Source: Adiantum capillus-veneris
Taxonomy: Eukaryota > Streptophyta > Polypodiopsida > Polypodiales > Pteridaceae
Direction: 5' to 3'
Length of the DNA stretch: 64,000 bases
NCBI GenBank assembly: GCA_014529385.2
Contig: CM043942.1
Span: forward strand, 54,622,647-54,686,646
Every line of letters starts with the position of its first letter. Position 1 is the first letter of the stretch. Position numbers and translations under genes: made by a program. This document shows, piece after piece, positions 9,025 to 21,700 of this stretch. Below the pieces are notes generated by a model, which was given only the letters and a program-made list of their open reading frames with translations, was not told the origin of the DNA and made no database searches.

Positions 9025-10683
9025 ATTATCATCCTCGGAGGTCAAATATGACCTATGGGACCAAAGTTACATGTGATGTAGTATGTGTATGGCTGATGAG
9101 TGACTCTTGATGCTCCAAAATTGTAGTGATGAGAGTCACAATGGAGAGCCCACACTTTGGCTGGGAGAGGAAAGTGTGTAGGTCTAAGTTATGGCTGAAA
9201 ATGTGAGAGAAGCAAGTTCGGATGTGACCAAAAGCTGAGCACTCTAGTAGTGTGTGGTACTCAGACTCTCGAACTTGCAGTGAGCATAATGTGCACAATC
9301 GATTTGACTCTTCTCCATTTCCCCAACGCCCTATCTCGCATCGAAGGAAATGGGAGCTAAGCTGAATCGCTGCAATAGTGCGTATCGCGGACAAGGGAAT
9401 AGGCTCAAGCATGTAAGTGTGAGTACGGTTTCCTCTCTCAGCGAAGAACATGGTTTTGTAGTTGGGGGCAATATAGGTGGTGTAATGTATGAAGCGTGAC
9501 CCACCGGATTTCTCCCAAGCCGTAATACATTGGCGTTGTAGAAAAGCTTCATTCACTTGAGAGTCAATTGAAGCATCATGTAGCAAGTGTAATGCATCCC
9601 ATCTCCCAAACCACTTCTTTATGTCTTGCATCCATCCCGTGCTCAAGATCTTGCTTTTATGCGTCTTTTGAACTTTTTTGCTTGCTTCCCATGCAATTGT
9701 AGGAAGTCGATGTGAGGGGTTTTGACGCATCTTTATCATGTACTCCACAACCCTTTCCATGCCCATAACCTCAATTGGAAGACATCCCGACTCAAGAAGT
9801 AGGAGCATATATGGTGTTTGTGTCTTAACTTGGAGAAAGTTTGTAAGAAAACGCTTTTGGACATTCTCAAACTCTTTCCAAGTAGACTTTGATATGCTCC
9901 CGCCCCACACTTCAACTCCATAAAGAAGAACCGGTGTCACCAATGCATCAAAAAGATACTTCTTGAGAACCCAACACTTGATGTTTCCCGCATTACACAT
10001 GTTCTCAAATGCATAATATGCTCTCTTTCCTGCTTCCAAACGACGCATAGCACATTCATGCCACTTGTGATTGGATGGAACCTCAAGGCCAAGGTACTTA
10101 AAGCTCTCAACAACTTCAAGTGTCTCATTTTTGTACACAATGCATGGCTTCTCCTTATGGTTGGTTTTCACAAGCATAACCTTTGTTTTGGATTCATTTA
10201 CAATCAGCCCACTATGCAAGCAAAAGTTCTCAAGGACAACCATAAGCTTTTGTGCATCTTCTAAAGTGTGTGCTAGAAGCACTACATCATCCGCATACAA
10301 CAAAAGCATGATTACCGCATTGCAAATAGTGACCTCTTCAATGCCTTCTTCTTGTATAAAGTCAAGTACCATTTGTTCCAATTGATCGATACATAGACCA
10401 AAGAAGTTGGTGACAATGGACATCCTTGTTTAACCCCAATAGTGCTTACAAAAATTTCTGAAATTTCTCTTCCCATGCGCAATTGACAAATCACCTTCTC
10501 ATAGATTCGAGAAACCGCAAGCATAAACTCACTTGGCACTTGGAGTTCTTCCATCCTTCTCCACAAATTGTTACGTGGAATCATATCAAAGGCTTTCTTA
10601 AAGTCCACAAAACAACAATACAATCGCTTGCCTTTCAACCGACTTTCCTCCATGAGAACACGAAGAGTGACAAGATGATCAAT
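9021..10683 (-). mobile_element. 5'-truncated LINE, copy 2
   Basis: About 1.66 kb nearly identical to 3821-5479 of copy 1, including the 3' tail and hairpin. The copy is cut off inside the reverse transcriptase: homology ends at GATGATCAAT (10674-10683), and 4 bp later a GA array starts. Five-prime truncation is the usual result of incomplete target-primed reverse transcription. Both flanks are (GA)n arrays (8941-9020 and 10687-10735). Confidence 0.85.
9053..10653 (-). pseudogene. Partial LINE ORF2 (reverse transcriptase and C-terminal finger)
   Basis: Two overlapping frames (10653-10312 and 10423-9053) are joined by a 2-bp deletion near 10403 relative to copy 1. The part kept runs from the segment with FVDFKKAFD through GVKQGCPLSP and YADD to the natural stop. 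The longer frame is open through the region where copy 1 is frameshifted. It therefore shows the family's C-terminus, with C-T-L-C...H-T-L-L-E-C forming a C-x2-C-x9-H-x4-C finger. It is inactive because it lacks the endonuclease and carries the frameshift. Confidence 0.8.
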
Positions 10684-10684
10684 T

Positions 10685-10686
<2 letters not shown>

Positions 10687-10735
<49 letters not shown>
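10687..10735. repeat. (GA)n microsatellite
   Basis: A 49-bp GA array at the 5' truncation point of LINE copy 2. The next 280 bp (10736-11018) show no gene and lead to the 3' end of the transposase-like gene. Confidence 0.9.
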
Positions 10736-10738
<3 letters not shown>

Positions 10739-11018
10739 AGAGTGATATATATAACACTCTTTTAGATAAAATGGGAAAATTCCACATCTTTGGGACTGAT
10801 TTCAATGCCTAAGGATTCTATTTCCCATTTGATTTGGGAAAATTTCAATTATTTTGGGACTTGTCTTGAGGACTTGTGTTACATTAGACAAAGAGATAGA
10901 TTCTCAAGAAAATGGTGGTGTTGAGAAACACCTTTTTTTTCATGTTGGTGTTAATTGATACTTTATAAAACATACATAGACACGGATACCAAGAAAAACA
11001 ATATATGAAAATGAAATG

Positions 11019-14000
11019 CTAGTCAATTTCTCCTATTAAGCTAGCTTGTGCTTTCTCCACAACATTGGATGGGATTTTAATTGCTTCTGCAAGTCTTCCA
11101 CCCCTTGGAGTCCATGACCACACAATTGAATCAACACACTCCCAATGCTTTGGGTCAGCAAGATTGTAGCACCAATTCTTTTTCCAACAATCCTCATATT
11201 GTTCTTGGATTGTGGGATTTTTTTTCCAATGTTTTGGTGCCCAATATTGAATGAAAACTTTCTTGTAGTTAGGAGATGAGCTGTCTACATCAACATCTGA
11301 CTCTGCAACTCCTAGCCATATCGGATATTCTGGATCTGCAGGTCTCACAAGAACAAAATCCCCTTTCCTTACATCAATTTGAGGCCTAAAATATTCCTGT
11401 GGCCTTGCACTTTGAGGACCAACATAGTGATCATTCAATTCTTCATATCCTTGAAACTCATCTGTGTCTTCCTCTATCTGTTGCATTCTATGACTCCCTG
11501 TAGTCTTTGGCCAAAATGATGTATATTCACCAAGTTGTTTATTGGTTGGTTGTTCAAGCTCACTAATTATTTTTTGCCAATAAATAATAACTGGCTCCAT
11601 GTATTTTGTAGAATCGTGCTCCTTTCCCTTTAGTAGAGTCCATATTTTCCAAAATTCAAGATATGTCTTAATCCCTTGAATAACAAGCGGACTATCCCTC
11701 ACATAGTCTGCTATAGGAACCACATTTGGAAAACCTACTGGCAATTTTGGTTTCCCTTGATCATCTTTTTTCCACAACTCAATTCCTGACTCCCTCGGCA
11801 TCCAATCAGGTGATTTGGGGTGAATTTGGTACTGCATTACTGGGGTTTCACCTTGCATAAAGAAACGAAATTGAAGTGGCTTAGAGTGTCCAACAAGAGC
11901 ATCTTGTCCATCACACATGTACCCTTTAACAAAGGATTTAAAGTCAGGAACTTGAGTCATCAAAAATGGTGTTGGAGCTGAACTTTCACATTTTTGAAAA
12001 TGTTACATCAAATGTGGAAAAGTGTAGGTCATTCCTGTTCGTAATCTCTCTGAGAACCTGCTAAACATTGCATCTATGTACTCATGTGTATGACCCACCA
12101 TTAAGAATCCCAAATGCACGGTTTTGAAAACACCTTTTGCTACTAGCAAGGATAAGTATGCAAATAAATATCGATTCTTATTCTCTCCTCCACAATTATC
12201 TAGCTGTAGCAGAAGATTCTCAGGCAATTTTTGAAACACGGGAGTGGACATGGTATCCACAACACATTGAGAGGAGGCTGATTGCAAGTTAGAAATCTCT
12301 CCATTACATCCTTCAATAGCCAACGGTGGTGTTACTGCTGCTGATGCATTCCTCTCACGCTCTTTCATCATTCTGTTTTGGTGGTCTAAAGCTGTCCTTG
12401 AATTCAATGCATTGAACAATGTTACATTGCTGCGTGGCATACCATCATGAAATAAATCTCCTAGCCCATGGTTTTCTGTTCTTTCCAAATTCTGTAAGCA
12501 TAATGCAAGGGAACCAATTGTAGTATTTGGATCTGAAGGCCATAGACCATTCAACGAGAAATGACCATACATCCCATGCCCATGCCCATGCCCATGTGTT
12601 ATCATACCTATTAATGATACTTGCAACTGATATGCATTCGCATAGTCTTTTGAGTTCACTCGCAATCTAGGTATTGATGTCTTTTTTTAGTCCATTTTAT
12701 CATGTATAATGCATAAGTACTTATCCTTTTGCATTTGCGAGAACTTACGCCAGGTGTAGTACACATTTCTACAGCTTTGTTGTTGCATCATGTGAATTTT
12801 ACGTTCATCCTTCAAACGTGAAATCAACTCATCATCCTTTGTTGACTCTAGTTGAAACTTTATCCGACTACACACAACACATTTTGAGAACTCGCTTGTT
12901 TTTGACAAGGTCACATTAGCAAACTCTGTATTCCAAAACCTATTGAATGTAGTGCTAGACATTGGCTTGAGACACATACTCTTGAGTGTTTTATTGACAT
13001 CATGTAAGATGTCTATTTGCTTGTACATGTTTGGTATTGCAAGCAAGGTTTCTATGGTACCATCTTCCATAGTTCTACTCTTATGTGGCATTTTCTCTGA
13101 GTTATCATCTACAAAAGAGCGCATCAATGCCCTTCCCATTTCTATATGGTCTCTTCCTTTTCTTATGACACCATCATTACCATGCACTGAGCGTCGAACC
13201 CCATTTTCAAACTGTTCACGATAACGATAAAATGAAGTTTTTGGAATGCCATGAATTTCGTACCAAGCTCTAGTACAGACCTCATTTCCATTAAAAGAAA
13301 ATACATAGAAAATCTTTGTAGTTGCCTTGTTCTCACGCCAAGCAGTCAACATTGTATCATACACATAGTTGGTTCTATTTTGCAAACTTTGTCCCCAAAA
13401 TTCATTGCGCATAGCCATGACCTTATCTCTATTGGCATATTGACAACACCTCATAGAGCAACAATCTATGGTTGAAACAAGTTGGACAGATGATAGGGAT
13501 GCTTGATTGGATCTCTTAGAAGGTTTCATAGACATTTTTGGCTTCCTATTCATAAAGCAATATTTTCGTTTTTTTGAAATAGGCTCTACCAAACGAGCTG
13601 ATTCAATGCATGTATCTTGTAATGCGTCACTAGCATGTAAATCCTCATATTGTAACAACGCTTTTCCATCCATAGTTGTCACTCTCTTGATAGGCCAACA
13701 AACCAGATTGATGCTGCATACATCAGATTGTGCAGAAATAGTACCCTCACAAGCATAGGATGTTTCAATACCAATACCGATGTTATCTTCACCTAGCACA
13801 CAAAAGTTCACGGAATCAAATGGACACACATACATGACAACCCCTTCGGCTACTACATGTGTTTTTCTTTCATCCCAAAGTTGAACCCTCTTATCCTTCC
13901 AAACCTCCCTATAGCTCATTCCATCAGACTGTGCCTCGAATGCTCCCATTCCTTTGTGAGTCTCAGACATCGAAACCCTTTTGTAGTGTATCTCATCCAT

Positions 14001-14249
14001 ATGTTGTAGCAACCCAGTACTCCATTTCACAATACTGTGAAAAGCATCTCCCACTGTCAATGCATCCATTGTTGGAAATGGAATAAGTGCTTTGTTTTGA
14101 AAACACAAATCAACTGACACCGATACATTTCCTTCACCAATAAGCATTCCTAAGCAATATGCATTTGGGTTTGTCTCACAGACACTCCCAAGGGCAACCT
14201 TTTGTGTGGCTACAAACATGCATACTCTATCACCTTGATTAAAATCCAT
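11019..14249 (-). pseudogene. DUF7869-like transposase gene with two internal stops
   Basis: One reading frame of about 1077 codons runs from ATG at 14249 to TAG/TGA at 11019, broken only by TAA at 12689-12687 and TAA at 12005-12003. Residues 263-270 hold CCSMRCCQ, followed around 321-345 by a helix-turn-helix-like stretch (GNEVCTRAWYEIHGIPKTSF). A C-x2-C pair lies at 457-460 with His 486 and Cys 493, and IIHDKMD at 514-520. After the first stop come LQLDNCGGENKNRYLFAYL and GHTHEYIDAMFSRFSERL, which I associate with the DUF7869 family found in repeated, transposon-like plant and animal genes. The C-terminal third (11019-11400) has a Trp-rich module (KGDFVLVR...PIWLGVAE...QYWAP...WSW) resembling a small barrel such as a chromo, Tudor or BAH fold. 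Function as a DNA transposase is inferred; no terminal inverted repeats were found. Confidence 0.65.
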
Positions 14250-14295
14250 ACCTGCAAGAAGGTTTCAATAAATATTTGTTAAGAAAACCATCACA

Positions 14296-17105
14296 AAATC
14301 ATTTTATTGTGAGTATATATGAAGGTGTTTCATTATGATTATATACACAGAGGGCACTATATGTGGTTGTTTCATGATGGGTATACAGAATCCTATGGAC
14401 TTAGGGCCATATGATGCTATATGTAGGTGGTTCATATTGAGTATGTATAAATCATATGGCCTTTAGTCCATATGATGTTTTATGCAAGTGTTTTGTGTTG
14501 AGTAAATATACATCCTGTGGCCTTAGGGCCATAGGGCACTATTTGTAGTTGTCTCACGATGGGTATTTAACATCTTGTGGCCTTAGGGCCATAGGATGCT
14601 ATATGTAGGTGTTTCGTGATGCAACTATACACATCCTATGGACTGAGGGCCATAGGGAACTATATGTAGTTATCTCACGATGGGTATATAACATTCTATG
14701 GCCTTATGGCCAATATAGAGCTATATGTAGGTGTTTTGCGATGCAACTATACACATCCTATGGCCTAAGGCCATAGGACACTATATGTAGTTGTCTCATG
14801 ATGGGTATATAACATCCTCTGGCCTTAGGGACATAGGATGCTATATGTAGGTGTTTCACGATGCAACTGTACACATCCTATGGCCTGAGGGCCATAGGGA
14901 ACTATTTGTAGTTATCTCACGATGGGTATTTAACATCCTGTGGCATTAGAGCCATAGGATGCTATATGTAGGTGTTTCGTGATGCAACTATACACATCCT
15001 ATGGACTGAGGGCCATTGGGAACTATATGTAGTTATCTCACGATTGGTATATAACATTCTATGGCCTTATGGCCAATATAGAGCTATATGTAGGTGTTTT
15101 GTGATGCAACTATACACATCCTATGGCCTAAGGGCCATAGGACACTATATGTAGTTGTCTCATGATGGGTATATAACATCCTCTGGCCTTAGGGCCATAG
15201 GATGCTATATGTAGGTGTTTCGCGATGAAACTGTACACATCCTATGGCCTAAGGGCCATAGGGCACTATTTGTAGTTGTCTCACGATGGGTATTTAACAT
15301 CCTGTGGCATTAGAGCCATAGGATGCTATATGTAGGTGTGTCGTGATGCAACTATACACATCCTATGGACTGAGGGCCATAGGGAACTATATGTAGTTAT
15401 CTCACGATGGGTATATAACATTCTATGGCCTTATGGCCAATATAGAGCTATATGTAGGTGTTTTGCGATGCAACTGTACACATCCTATGGCCTAAGGGCC
15501 ATAGGACACTATATGTAGTTGTCTCATGATGGGTATATAACATCCTTTGGCCTTAGGGACATAGGATGCTATATGTAGGTGTTTCGCGATGCAACTGTAC
15601 ACATCCTATGGCCTGAGGGCCATAGGGAACTATTTGTAGTTGTCTCACGATGGGTATTTAACATCCTGTGGCATTAGAGCCATAGGATGCTATATGTAGG
15701 TGTTTCGTGATGCAACTATACACATCCTATGGACTGAGGGCCGGACTGAGGGCCATTGGGAACTATATGTAGTTATCTCACGATGGGTATATAACATTCT
15801 ATGGCCTTATGGACAATATAGAGATATATGTAGGTGTTTTGCGATGCAACTGTACACATCCTATGGCCTAAGGGCCATAGGACACTATATGTAGTTGTCT
15901 CATGATGGGTATATAACATCTTGTGGCCTTAGGGCCATAGGACACTATATGTAGTTGTTTCATGATGGGTATATAACATCTTGTGGCCTTAGGGCCATAG
16001 GATGCTATATGTAGGTGTTTCGCGATGCAGCTGTACACATCCTATGACCTGAGGGCCATAGGGTACTATTTGTAGCTGTCTCACGATGGGTATTTACCAT
16101 CCTGTGGCATTAGAGCCATAGGATGCTATATGTAGGTGTTTCGTGATGCAACTATACACATCCTATGGACTGAGGGCCATAGGGAACTATATGTAGTTAT
16201 CTCACGATGGGTATATAACATTCTATGTACTTATGGCCAATATAGAGCTATATGTAGGTGTTTCGCGATGCAACTATACACATCCTATGGCCTAAGGGCC
16301 ATAGGACACTATACATAGTTGTCTCATGATGGGTATATAATATCCTGTGGCCTTAGGGTCATTGGATGATATATGCAGGTGTTTCGCAATTCATACATAC
16401 ACATCCTATGGTCTAAGGGGCATAGGGCACTATATGTAGTTGTCTGGTGATGGGTCTATAACATTCTATGGCCTTAGGACCATAGCACACTATATGTAGG
16501 TGTTTTGTGTTGACTATATATAAATCATATGGACTTTAGTCTATATGATGTTTTATCAAGGCGTTTTGTATTGAGGGCGATAGGGCTCTATATGTAGTTT
16601 TCTCATGATGGGTATATAGCATCATGTAGCCTTAGGGACACAATGAGTTTGTATACATCCTTTGGACTTAGGTCCATGGGATTCTATATGTAGGTGTATT
16701 GATATGATTATATATATACATCCTATGGCCTTAGGTCCATAGGGTCCTATATGTAGGTGCTTCATGATGACTATATGAACATCGTACGGACAAAAGGCCA
16801 TAGGATGCTATAGTTGATGTTTCTAGCTAAATATATATAGATCTTATGGATTTATGACCACAAGGTCCATAGCCTAGGGAGTGATTATATATATACATCC
16901 TATGGACTTAGGTCCATAGGGCCCTATATGTAGGTGTTTCATGATGACTATATGAGCATCCTACGGACAAAAGGCCATAGGATTCTATAGTTGATGTTTC
17001 TAGATAAATATATATAGATCTTATGGATTTATGACCACAAGGTCTCCTCAATTCTTGTTTTGTGGTGAGCTATATATGCATCCTATGGACTTTGGGCCAT
17101 AGGGT
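14296..17105. repeat. 61-bp satellite with a 364-bp higher-order repeat
   Basis: Tandem monomers of 60-61 bp alternate between two types, one containing TATGTAGGTGTTTCGTGATG and one containing TATGTAGTTGTCTCACGATG. Each ends in a variant of CCTATGG-CC..AGGGCCATAGG. The CTATATGTA landmarks at 14962, 15023, 15084, 15145, 15205, 15266 and 15326 show six monomers per 364-bp higher-order unit. The 364-bp unit repeats at 14972, 15336 and 15700; the next step is 436 bp, because of one extra monomer and a 12-bp internal duplication near 15732. Monomers beyond about 16330 are diverged. Short open frames inside the array are products of the repeat. Confidence 0.9.
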
Positions 17106-17925
17106 GCTATATATAGTGATTTCAGAAAGCTAGAGCCTACCAGGACATAAGGGGGTACGTATGAGCGCACGATATGCCACGTGGCACATCCACATTCATT
17201 GATAATATTCCACAACCATTGATTATATCTAGAGACCGTGTCTCAAGTAGTCCCGTGGATGTACATCCATATGACATGTTTACGTCTTTGAAGGGACATA
17301 AAAAACAATGGTGTGCACGTATCGCATGATCAAATGTGTGATCAAATTGCACCTTTACAAGCCTCTTCGCAGATGCGACCAGCACCTTTGCAACCCATTC
17401 TAGTATATGACCTCCTCGTTTAAATACTATTTGTATAAATATATACATGTATGTTGCATGTATACTTACACTTTCAAAACACGTGCAATTAGTGCACAAT
17501 TGCATGTGGCGAAAAAAGCCTTTTTTTTTTGCTTACCCCAAATTTTTCTAAAATGTGTTTTCAAGTCTCCCGATCAATACTGCACGAAAAAATATCGCAC
17601 TTTTTTCGAGGGAAAATTCTCTAATTTTGAATGTTTTTTAGTGTATTTTTCAGTATGTGATTTTGGTCCCGAGACGGAGATTCCGACCATGGGTGTCATT
17701 CCACTCGTAGCGAGACAACACGGGCATTGACAAAGTCTCACATAAATTTTTTGAAAAAATTCTATACTCTTTTTTTTTTTTTGCTATGACTCCTTTGGTA
17801 TGACTCTCCTCCTTAAGAAAACGATTATAAACTCTTCAAAATTCAAAATAAAAGAGAGCGGGAAGTTTAGGTTTAAAACTTGAAAGTCAAATTTTGAATT
17901 TTGAAATTTTAACCTAATCTCTATC
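17106..17925. other. Unassigned spacer between satellites
   Basis: No gene is supported. The stretch is moderately A/T-rich, with homopolymer T runs near 17518 and 17770, and holds the palindrome TGCCACGTGGCA at 17175-17186. It separates the 61-bp satellite from C/T-rich DNA. Confidence 0.4.
17175..17186. promoter_or_regulatory. G-box-like palindrome TGCCACGTGGCA
   Basis: A perfect 12-bp palindrome with the CACGTG core bound by plant bZIP and bHLH factors. No gene start is close enough to show it is used; it may be fortuitous. Confidence 0.25.
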
Positions 17926-17933
17926 TCTCTCTT

Positions 17934-18002
<69 letters not shown>
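17926..18002. repeat. (CT)n microsatellite
   Basis: A long CT array interrupted by CTTT near both ends. It is the reverse orientation of the GA arrays elsewhere in the window. No LINE end was recognised next to it. Confidence 0.9.
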
Positions 18003-18004
<2 letters not shown>

Positions 18005-18690
18005 TCAAAATTTTTGAAACCCTAGTCTTCTCTCTCGAGCACAGCTCTGCGCGCTCCTTGCTTCTCTCCTAAACACCCTCCGTGCGCGCTCCTTGCTCCT
18101 CTCCTAAACGCCCTCCGTGCGCCCTCCCTACACCTCTCCCAAACGTCTCTTTTGTGCCCCTCCGTCGCCCTTGCTGCGCCTATGGTGCCGCCCTCTCATG
18201 ACATCGAATAGCCTCCCATTGCCGCCCTGTGGTGCGGCCCTCTCACGACATCGAATACGCCCGTTGCCGCCCTCTCACGATGTCGAATACCGCCCGTTGC
18301 CGCCCTGTGGTGCCGCCTCTTCGCGTTCTCTCTCCCTCTCTACGCAGTGCCTCACAGGTAAGCTCAATCTTTAAAAAAAAAATTATTTACCGCTCTATAT
18401 AAAAAAATAGTAAAACTGTAAAATAGTAAAACTGTAAAACAGAAAAACAGAAAAGAACTAACCTTTCTGTTGGTGTGAGATAGGTCCTAGAAAGAGGAGA
18501 TGTGGTAGGGGGTGCGTGAATGATGATGCCACCGGTAGATATTGAAGCCCTTTATGAATGGGGAGAGGTGAGAAGAGGGAGATAAATAGTTGTTTGGAGT
18601 GAGAGAGAAAGGAGAGTAAGAGAGACAAACAGAGGAGAGGAAGCTGAGAGAGAGGGAGGACTGATAATAAGGCCAAATTAACAATTTAAA

Positions 18691-18693
<3 letters not shown>
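18003..18693. repeat. C-rich stretch with short tandem repeats
   Basis: From about 18050 to 18320 phrases such as CGCGCTCCTTGCT, CTCACGA(C/T)(A/G)TCGAATA and GCCGCCCTGTGGTGC recur two to three times each. The stretch resembles a GC-rich promoter or a decayed tandem array. The open frame across it is Pro/Arg/Leu-rich and repeat-driven, so I do not call a gene. A tandem CTGTAAAATAGTAAAA run lies near 18408-18440. Confidence 0.4.

Positions 18694-18772
<79 letters not shown>
18694..18772. repeat. (GA)n microsatellite at the satellite edge
   Basis: A 79-bp GA array immediately before the first units of the palindrome-bearing satellite. Confidence 0.9.
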
Positions 18773-18773
<1 letters not shown>

Positions 18774-21700
18774 ACCTTGTGGCCCTCGGGCCCTGGGGCC
18801 GTAGGGTGTCAACGTAGAGCATAGAGGGGTTTAGGGTAGCATAGATCACACCTGGGCCCTGCGCCATAGGGTGTCAATGTAGAGCTTTAGTTTTTTTAAA
18901 TTATTGCCATGGAGCATGGCACCTTTTGTTGTAAAACAATAGAAGAAAAACCTAGAGAAATGGTGGTTTCTTAGCCATTAGATGCCCAGATATAGACCAT
19001 GGAGAGTTTTCCTTAGTATTCAACAAACCCTATGGCCATACACAGAGCATCGTATGGCCATAGGTTGCCAAAAAACCCTCATAGTGGTTTCTAGCATACA
19101 GGGTTCCATATAGAGCATAGATCCGTTCTTACTAGCATAGAGCGGACCCTATGGACTTTAGGCAAAAGGGTGCCAATATAGAGCATGGAGAGACTCTTAC
19201 TAGAATAGAGGGGATCCTATGGCCTTCAAGCCACATGGTGCCAATATAGAGAAAATAGTATTTTTTATTGACAAATATAGCTCCCTATGGCATACATGGG
19301 ACCCTATGGTCTCAAGGCCATAGGTTCCTAATATAGAGCATAGAGAATAGAGGGTTTTTTTGAAAGAATGAGGGCACCTTGTGGCCTTGGGGCCATAGGA
19401 TCTTACTAGCATAGAGGGGACCCTACGGCCTTCAGCCCTCGATGGCATAGAGAGAACCCTATGGCCCTGGGTCACTAAAATAAAACTACACATAGAATCT
19501 TTAGAAGGGCAGACAGGGTGTGGCTACAAAGGACACCCTATGACCATAAGGCCATAAGGTCTCACATAAAAATAGAGGGAATCATATGGCCCCAGGGCAC
19601 AATATGGCCATAAGGCCATAGGGTGTCACTTCATACTAGAGGCCATAGGATCTCATCTCATACTAGAGGGTAACCTATGGCCCTAGGGAACCCTATGGCC
19701 TTATGGCCATAGGGTTTCACCTCATACTAAAGAGTAACATATGGCCCTCAGTCACCCTATGACCATAAGGCCATAGGGTGGTCTCACATCGTACTATAGG
19801 GTGACCAATGTCCCATCTGGCCATAGGGTGCCAATGTACAATCTCAAGGGTCATAGGGTTCCCTATGTTCCTATTGAAGAGCCTATGGCCCTAGGGCCAT
19901 AGGATCACATGGTGCTCTATGTCCAAAAGGAACAATAGGGCCACAAGATCTCTAAAAGGAACAACATGGTTTCCTAGGGCCATAGGACCACAAGTTTCCC
20001 TATGTCCCATCTGGAGATCTTGTGGCCCGAGGGTCATAGGGTGGCAATGTCCAATCTCAAGGGCCATAGTGACATTCCCTATGTTCCTTTTGGAGATCTT
20101 ATGGCCCTAGGGACCTAGGGGCATGTGGCTGCCATGTTGCCCGTTAATGTGCACCATGGGTTTCCCTATGCTCGTTATGGCCACCCTTGGGTCCTATGAT
20201 GCCCTCCAGTATGATGTGAGACCCCATGGACTTAGGGTCACAGGGTTCCCTATGTTCCTTTTGAAAACCCTGTGGCCCAAGGTCCATAGGGTGGTGATGT
20301 ACAATCTCAAGATCCATAGGCTTCCCTATGGTCCATTTAGAGATTCTATGGCACTAGGGCCATATGATCCCCAAAAGGAACATATGGCCCTAGGGCCATA
20401 TGATATAGGATTCCATAAGTTCCATTTGGAGATCCTATGGCCCTAGGGCCATAGGATCACAAGGTGTCCTATCTCCCATCTGGAGACCTTTGTGGCCTAA
20501 GTGCCATAGGGTCAAAGGGTGCCCTATGTTCCATCTAGAGACCTTGTGGCCAAAGGGTGATAGGGTAGGAATGTACAATCTCAAGGGCCATAGGGTTCCC
20601 TATGTTCCTTTTGGAGATCCTATGGCATTAGATCCATAGGATCTCCAAAAGGAACATAAGGAACCTAGGGCCATAGGATCAAAGGGTGCTATATGTCCCA
20701 TCTTCAGCACTTGTGGCCGAAGGGCCATAGGGTTCTCTATGTTCCTTCTGAAGATCCTATGGCCCTAGGGCCATAAGATCTCGAAAAGGAACATATGGCC
20801 CTACTGCCATAGGATCACAGGGTTTAGGGTGTCCCATCTACAGATCTTGTGGCCCAAGGGCCATATGGTAGGAATGTACAATTCCAAGGTCCAAAGGGTT
20901 TTGTATGTTCCTTTTAGCGATCCTATGGCCCTAGGGCCATAACATCTCCAAAAGGAACATAAGGAACCTAGAGCCATAGGATCAAAGGGTGCTCCATGTC
21001 CCATATGGAGACCTTGTGGCCTAAGGGCCATAGGGTGGGAATGTACAATCTCAAGGGCCATAGGATTCCCTCTGTTCCTTTTGGAGATCCTATGGCACTG
21101 GGGCCATAGGATCTCCAAAAGAAACATAAGGAACCTAGGGCCATAGGATCAAAGGGTGCCATATGTCCCATCTACAGACCTTGTGGCCCAAGGGCCATAG
21201 GGTAGGAATGTACAATCTTAAGGGCCATAGGGTTCCATATGTTTCTTTTGAAGATCCTATGGCCCTAGGCTCATACGATCTCCAAAAGGAACATATGGCC
21301 CTAGGCCATAGGATCACAGGGTGCCTTGTGTCCCATCTAGAGAGCTTATGGCCCAAGGGCCATAGCGTGGCACTGTACAATCTCAAAGGCCATAGAATTC
21401 TCTATGTTCCTTATGGGGATCGTATGGTACTAAGGCCATAGGATCTCCAAAAGGAACATAAGGAACCTAGGGCCATAGGATCAAAGAATGCCCTATGTCC
21501 CATCTACAGACCTTGTGGCTCAAGGGCCATAGGGTGGGAATGTACAATCTCAAGGGCCATATGGTTCCCTATGTTCCTTTTGGAGATCCAATGGCCCTAG
21601 GGCCATAGGATCACCAAAACAAACATAAGGAGCCTAGGGCTCTAGGATCAAAGTATGCTCTATGTCCCATCTAGAGACCTTGTGGCCCAAGGGCCATAGG

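Noticed and set aside
10736-14295. Terminal inverted repeats for the transposase-like gene
   Set aside because: I looked on both sides of 11019-14249 and found no convincing matching ends or target duplication.
14972-16318. Regularly spaced 60-codon open frames
   Set aside because: They repeat with the 364-bp satellite unit and change with it; no coding signature or family match.
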